Shown in pieces: positions 5,141 to 7,120 of a stretch of 7,120 nucleotides of DNA. Under the pieces are notes generated by a model. The model had not been told where the DNA came from. It saw nothing but the letters and a program-made list of their open reading frames with translations, and ran no database searches. Position numbers and translations under genes: made by a program. Within the stretch, counting starts at the first letter, position 1; each line of letters opens with the position of its first letter. This DNA is from Longimicrobiales bacterium (lineage in GTDB: Bacteria > Gemmatimonadota > Gemmatimonadetes > Longimicrobiales > Gaopeijiaceae). Location: contig JANQME010000234.1 of NCBI GenBank assembly GCA_028280205.1, positions 1 to 7,120 of the forward strand, given 5' to 3'.

Positions 5141-5815
5141 ATGTTCGACGAGCTCCGAGCCGCGTTCAGGGAAGCGCTGGACAACTTCAACAAGGAGTTG
5201 AGCCGCGAGAACGTCTCGGACGCCGCCGACAAGCTCCTCGTCGGGATGCGCAACGAGATCGTGTCCGAGAAGGCGGCCGTCGCGGGCGTCGAGGACCAGC
5301 TTCAGAAGACCCGCGAACAGATCGCGCGGCTCGAGAAGGATGTCGTGACCGCCCGCCGTCGCGAGGAGATGGCGCAGGAGATCGACGACAGAGAGACCGT
5401 GCGCCTGGCGGTGGAGTTCGCCACGAAAGCCGAGCGCCACCTCGCCGTGCTCCGGAAGAAGGAGGAGGCCCTCGCCGAGGAGCTGTCATTCCGCAGCCGC
5501 ACCGTGGATGAGATGTACGCGCGCTTCGAGGAGGCGAAGGAGAAGCGCGACGCGCTCACCGCGACCACCGGTCGCTCCGGAGCGCGCGACACGATCACCG
5601 AAGCCGAAGACCTCTTCGACGCGCTCGACCGCATGGCGGAGAAGATCGAGGGGACCGAAGCCCGAAGCGCGGCCGCGCGGGCCGTCGATGACCTCGATCT
5701 GGACGGCGACTCCGAGTATCACGTCGATCTCGACGACGCCCCACCCGCGAGGGAGCTGGACGTGGACGCCGCGCTCGCGGAACTGAAGCGCCGCATGGGC
5801 GAGCAGCAGGGCTGA
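5141..5815 (+). CDS. PspA/IM30-family-like coiled-coil protein
   Basis: The protein has 224 residues. ATG 5141 has GAGG (5130-5133) 7 nt upstream, one of the better ribosome sites here. It opens with an amphipathic helix (MFDELRAAFREALDNFNKEL), then a long charged coiled coil (about 20-140) with no membrane span. The central stretch (75-137) reads like the PspA core: alternating charged residues, RETVRLAVEFATKAERHLAV (84-103), then heptad repeats. An acidic linker (183-207) leads to a last helix, VDAALAELKRRM, common at PspA/Vipp1 C-termini. Family members polymerise on the inner membrane and protect it under stress; in some bacteria they restrain a regulator. The family call is by pattern, not alignment; a generic coiled-coil protein is the alternative. 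It probably depends partly on read-through from the sigma gene, past two hairpins. Confidence 0.7.
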   Translation: MFDELRAAFREALDNFNKELSRENVSDAADKLLVGMRNEIVSEKAAVAGVEDQLQKTREQIARLEKDVVTARRREEMAQEIDDRETVRLAVEFATKAERHLAVLRKKEEALAEELSFRSRTVDEMYARFEEAKEKRDALTATTGRSGARDTITEAEDLFDALDRMAEKIEGTEARSAAARAVDDLDLDGDSEYHVDLDDAPPARELDVDAALAELKRRMGEQQG

Positions 5816-5824
5816 TCGTCAGGT

Positions 5825-5847
5825 TGAGGAAGCTCTGCGCTTCCTCA
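5825..5847. terminator. Bidirectional terminator-like hairpin between convergent genes
   Basis: TGAGGAAGC (5825-5833) pairs perfectly with GCTTCCTCA (5839-5847) around a 5-nt loop, 9 nt after the PspA-like stop. Its right arm includes the stop codon of the minus-strand gene. Being symmetric, it would form in both transcripts. No T-tract follows on either strand. Confidence 0.6.
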
Positions 5848-6345
5848 GGGTTCGTCCAGCTCCGCCTCGTCCGCAAGGTCGCGAAGGAAGAGCAGGCCCG
5901 CACATTCACCCGCGAGGAAGAGGACGTCTTCCCGAACCGTCGATGTGAGCATCCCCTCACGCTCGGCGATCCCGTCGACCCAGAGCGTCCAGACCGATCC
6001 GGCCCGGGCACCCAGGAAGACCGCGAGCCCGTCCCGACCCAGGTCCACCAACGACGGCCCCTCGTCCGGACCGAAGCGTGGAAGCAGCACGTCGTCCAGA
6101 TCGAGGCGGGCCGGATCCGAGCCCAGGTCGAGCACGACAAAGGGCGCAGCCGCTCGAGGTCGGCCGACCGGCGCGTACAGGATGAGGCCCCGCTCACCCT
6201 GTGCCAGATGAATGATGCGCCAGAGGGGCAGGGCGAAACGCGACCGCTCTCCCTCTGCACCCCAGAGCGTCATCGACCCGCGCGGCAGCTCGGCCGCGGG
6301 CTCGCGCTTGAGGTAGCGGGTCAGATCGATGATCTCGTCGGCCAT
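5845..6345 (-). CDS. Protein of unknown function, 166 residues
   Basis: I do not recognise this protein. From ATG 6345 it reads MADEIIDLTRYLKREPA and ends in an acidic tail (DLADEAELDEP). There is no signal peptide and no clear membrane helix. It alternates short hydrophobic strands (FVVLDLG, GLAVFLGA, SVWTLWVDGI, DVLFLAGECAGLLFL) with charged turns, so a beta-rich cytoplasmic fold is likely. One Cys (about residue 148) is in ECAG, with no metal-binding pattern. The frame is open 21 codons further upstream, but those are atypical, and a good promoter places the start at 6345. It is convergent with the PspA-like gene, and divergent from the GlsB-like gene. That the frame is genuinely coding is supported by its amino-acid make-up and the promoter; its function is unknown. 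Confidence 0.75.
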   Translation of the reverse strand: MADEIIDLTRYLKREPAAELPRGSMTLWGAEGERSRFALPLWRIIHLAQGERGLILYAPVGRPRAAAPFVVLDLGSDPARLDLDDVLLPRFGPDEGPSLVDLGRDGLAVFLGARAGSVWTLWVDGIAEREGMLTSTVREDVLFLAGECAGLLFLRDLADEAELDEP

Positions 6346-6352
6346 GGACAGC

Positions 6353-6381
6353 AATGAACACGAGGGCTCGGGCGGCGTCAA
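6353..6381 (-). promoter_or_regulatory. Putative promoter giving a leaderless mRNA for the unknown gene
   Basis: On the minus strand, the -35 TTGACG (6381-6376) matches five of six consensus bases, the spacer is 17 bp, and the -10 is TTCATT (6358-6353). The ATG at 6345 follows after only 7 nt, and no Shine-Dalgarno is present. This fixes the likely start codon and argues for leaderless translation. Confidence 0.5.
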
Positions 6382-6521
6382 ACGGCGAATCGAGTGACCC
6401 ACGACCAAAACGCGGTCCGGACTGGTTCACCCGTCACGGATCTTCTAAACTACTCCTTCTGCGCCACGGATCCGCTTTCAACGTTTCGCGGCCCTTCCCT
6501 CCCTCGACGACCAGACGGACC

Positions 6522-6800
6522 ATGCAGAACTGGATCGGTATCGCAATCTGGATCCTCATGGGAGCCGGCATCGGCCTGTTCATGCGGGCGGTGATCAGCC
6601 GGCCCGAGGAGCAGCCCGGCCACGCGACGCTCATCGCCGTGCTCGGGGCCTTTGCGGCGGTGATCGGAGGGATGCTCGGGGTCGGCATCTTCCATCTCTT
6701 CGACCCACTCGCCCTGAGCATCGGGGGAATGGCGTGTGCGGCGGCATTCGCGATGCTCATGACGTTCGTGTACCGCTGGGGTCTGCGGACGCTCATCTAG
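6522..6800 (+). CDS. Small three-helix membrane protein, GlsB/YeaQ/YmgE-like
   Basis: The protein has 92 residues from ATG 6522; the family's usual length is about 80-100. Three hydrophobic segments are visible: about 4-22 (WIGIAIWILMGAGIGLFM), 34-59 (ATLIAVLGAFAAVIGGMLG and on) and 62-88. The Gly-rich second segment, with its GAFAAVIGG core, and the first-helix pattern fit the transglycosylase-associated/GlsB family of stress-linked inner-membrane proteins, whose biochemical role is unclear. Upstream in-frame codons (from 6354) look non-coding and overlap the divergent promoter. There is no clear Shine-Dalgarno; TAAACT (6446-6451) is a possible -10 with a poor -35. The TAG stop is part of the CTAG that flanks the mobile element. 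The gene is probably complete, because that CTAG would have been there before insertion. Confidence 0.72.
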   Translation: MQNWIGIAIWILMGAGIGLFMRAVISRPEEQPGHATLIAVLGAFAAVIGGMLGVGIFHLFDPLALSIGGMACAAAFAMLMTFVYRWGLRTLI

Positions 6801-6821
6801 GAGCCTGTCCGAGTCATGGGG
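6801..6821 (+). repeat. Left terminal inverted repeat of the MITE-like element
   Basis: It begins GAGCCTGTCCGAGTCATGGG with one more G, and starts directly after the CTAG that contains the stop codon of the GlsB-like gene. Confidence 0.85.
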
Positions 6822-7095
6822 TGCGGCCGCGCGACCCACGCGCTGCGCGCGCGGGTGCCCCGGTCTTGTGAGAGTCAGACGAGGAAGAGCGACGAATGCG
6901 ATGCCGTAGCATCGGGGAGGAGCTATGACGTGGTCTGACGCCGCGGGCACCGCCCGAAGGGTGGTCCCCCTCGTGCCCTTCGGGTTGGGGCGGCACGGCT
7001 CCATCTCCGTCGTTGGCGCTCCTCGGAGTAGCTCACGGCTACGCGCTCGTCGCGCCGCCTAGGACCTTGAGCCGTGGCGCTCCCAACGCGGCTCG

Positions 7096-7116
7096 CCCCA
7101 TGACTCGGACAGGCTC
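7096..7116 (-). repeat. Right terminal inverted repeat of the MITE-like element
   Basis: It is the exact reverse complement of the left repeat, and is followed by CTAG, the last four bases of the window. Confidence 0.85.
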
Positions 7117-7120
7117 CTAG

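Larger units (their letters stand above)
6801..7116. mobile_element. MITE-like non-autonomous element with 21-bp perfect terminal inverted repeats
   Basis: Bases 6801-6821 and 7096-7116 are exact inverted copies, and both outer sides carry CTAG (6797-6800 and 7117-7120), giving 25 perfectly paired bases in all. CTAG fits a 4-bp target duplication, as made by some IS5-group (YTAR) transposases; the parental family is not proven. The 316-bp body has no credible transposase gene, only short Arg/Pro/Ser-rich frames. It holds nested inverted repeats: 6874-6880 with 6933-6939, 6899-6904 with 6909-6914, 6953-6961 with 6976-6984, and 6994-7001 with 7069-7076. Movement would need a transposase supplied elsewhere. 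Because CTAG is its own reverse complement, the flanks could instead be part of longer repeats. Confidence 0.8.

Noticed and set aside
4367..5440. Minus-strand open frame of 357 codons
   Set aside because: It is antisense to the clear sigma factor and most of the PspA-like gene, and has no recognisable domain.
6814..6996. 60-codon minus-strand frame inside the MITE-like element
   Set aside because: It is Arg/Pro/Ser-rich, lies in nested inverted repeats, has no ribosome site and no transposase motif.
1..7120. CRISPR array, tRNA or rRNA genes, or a toxin-antitoxin or defence module
   Set aside because: No regularly spaced direct repeats, no cloverleaf or conserved rRNA segments, and no toxin, nuclease or defence motifs were seen in the real genes.

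Overview
The window is GC-rich (roughly two thirds G+C by eye) and densely coding, with long antisense shadow frames. It looks like bacterial chromosome from a high-GC lineage. Few starts carry a good Shine-Dalgarno. Several have a -10-like hexamer only 7-8 nt upstream, which suggests leaderless mRNAs. Gemmatimonadota or a similar lineage is a guess from composition and gene style; nothing here proves the taxon. No rRNA, tRNA, CRISPR array or phage module was seen.

Left part (1-2794): the C-terminal part of an EamA/DMT-type membrane transporter runs off the left edge and contains a perfect 17-bp inverted repeat. It converges, with a 4-bp gap, on a minus-strand membrane-anchored histidine-kinase-like ATPase. 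That protein has a glycine at nearly every fourth residue from 14 to 66, and an arginine where the phospho-accepting histidine should be. Back-to-back promoters separate it from a plus-strand CoA-binding (YccU-like) protein. The CoA-binding gene overlaps, tail to tail by 75 bp, a minus-strand protein with a probable V4R-type ligand-binding domain.

Middle (2795-5815): a 333-bp intergenic region holds an AT-rich patch and a 12-bp palindrome. Then come an orphan 2-oxoacid dehydrogenase E1 alpha subunit, an ECF-type RNA polymerase sigma factor with its own promoter region, and a PspA/IM30-like coiled-coil protein. Two strong RNA hairpins lie between the sigma gene and pspA-like gene. No anti-sigma gene and no E1 beta gene is present.

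Right part (5816-7120): a hairpin separates pspA from a convergent gene for a protein of unknown function. A short three-helix membrane protein of the GlsB/YeaQ/YmgE type follows. Directly after its stop codon lies a 316-bp non-coding element with perfect 21-bp terminal inverted repeats flanked by CTAG on both sides, a MITE-like element. The window ends on its last flanking base.

The genes do not form one pathway. The sigma factor, PspA-like protein, GlsB-like protein and membrane-tethered ATPase would fit envelope-stress or signalling roles, but this is inference from family membership and proximity.
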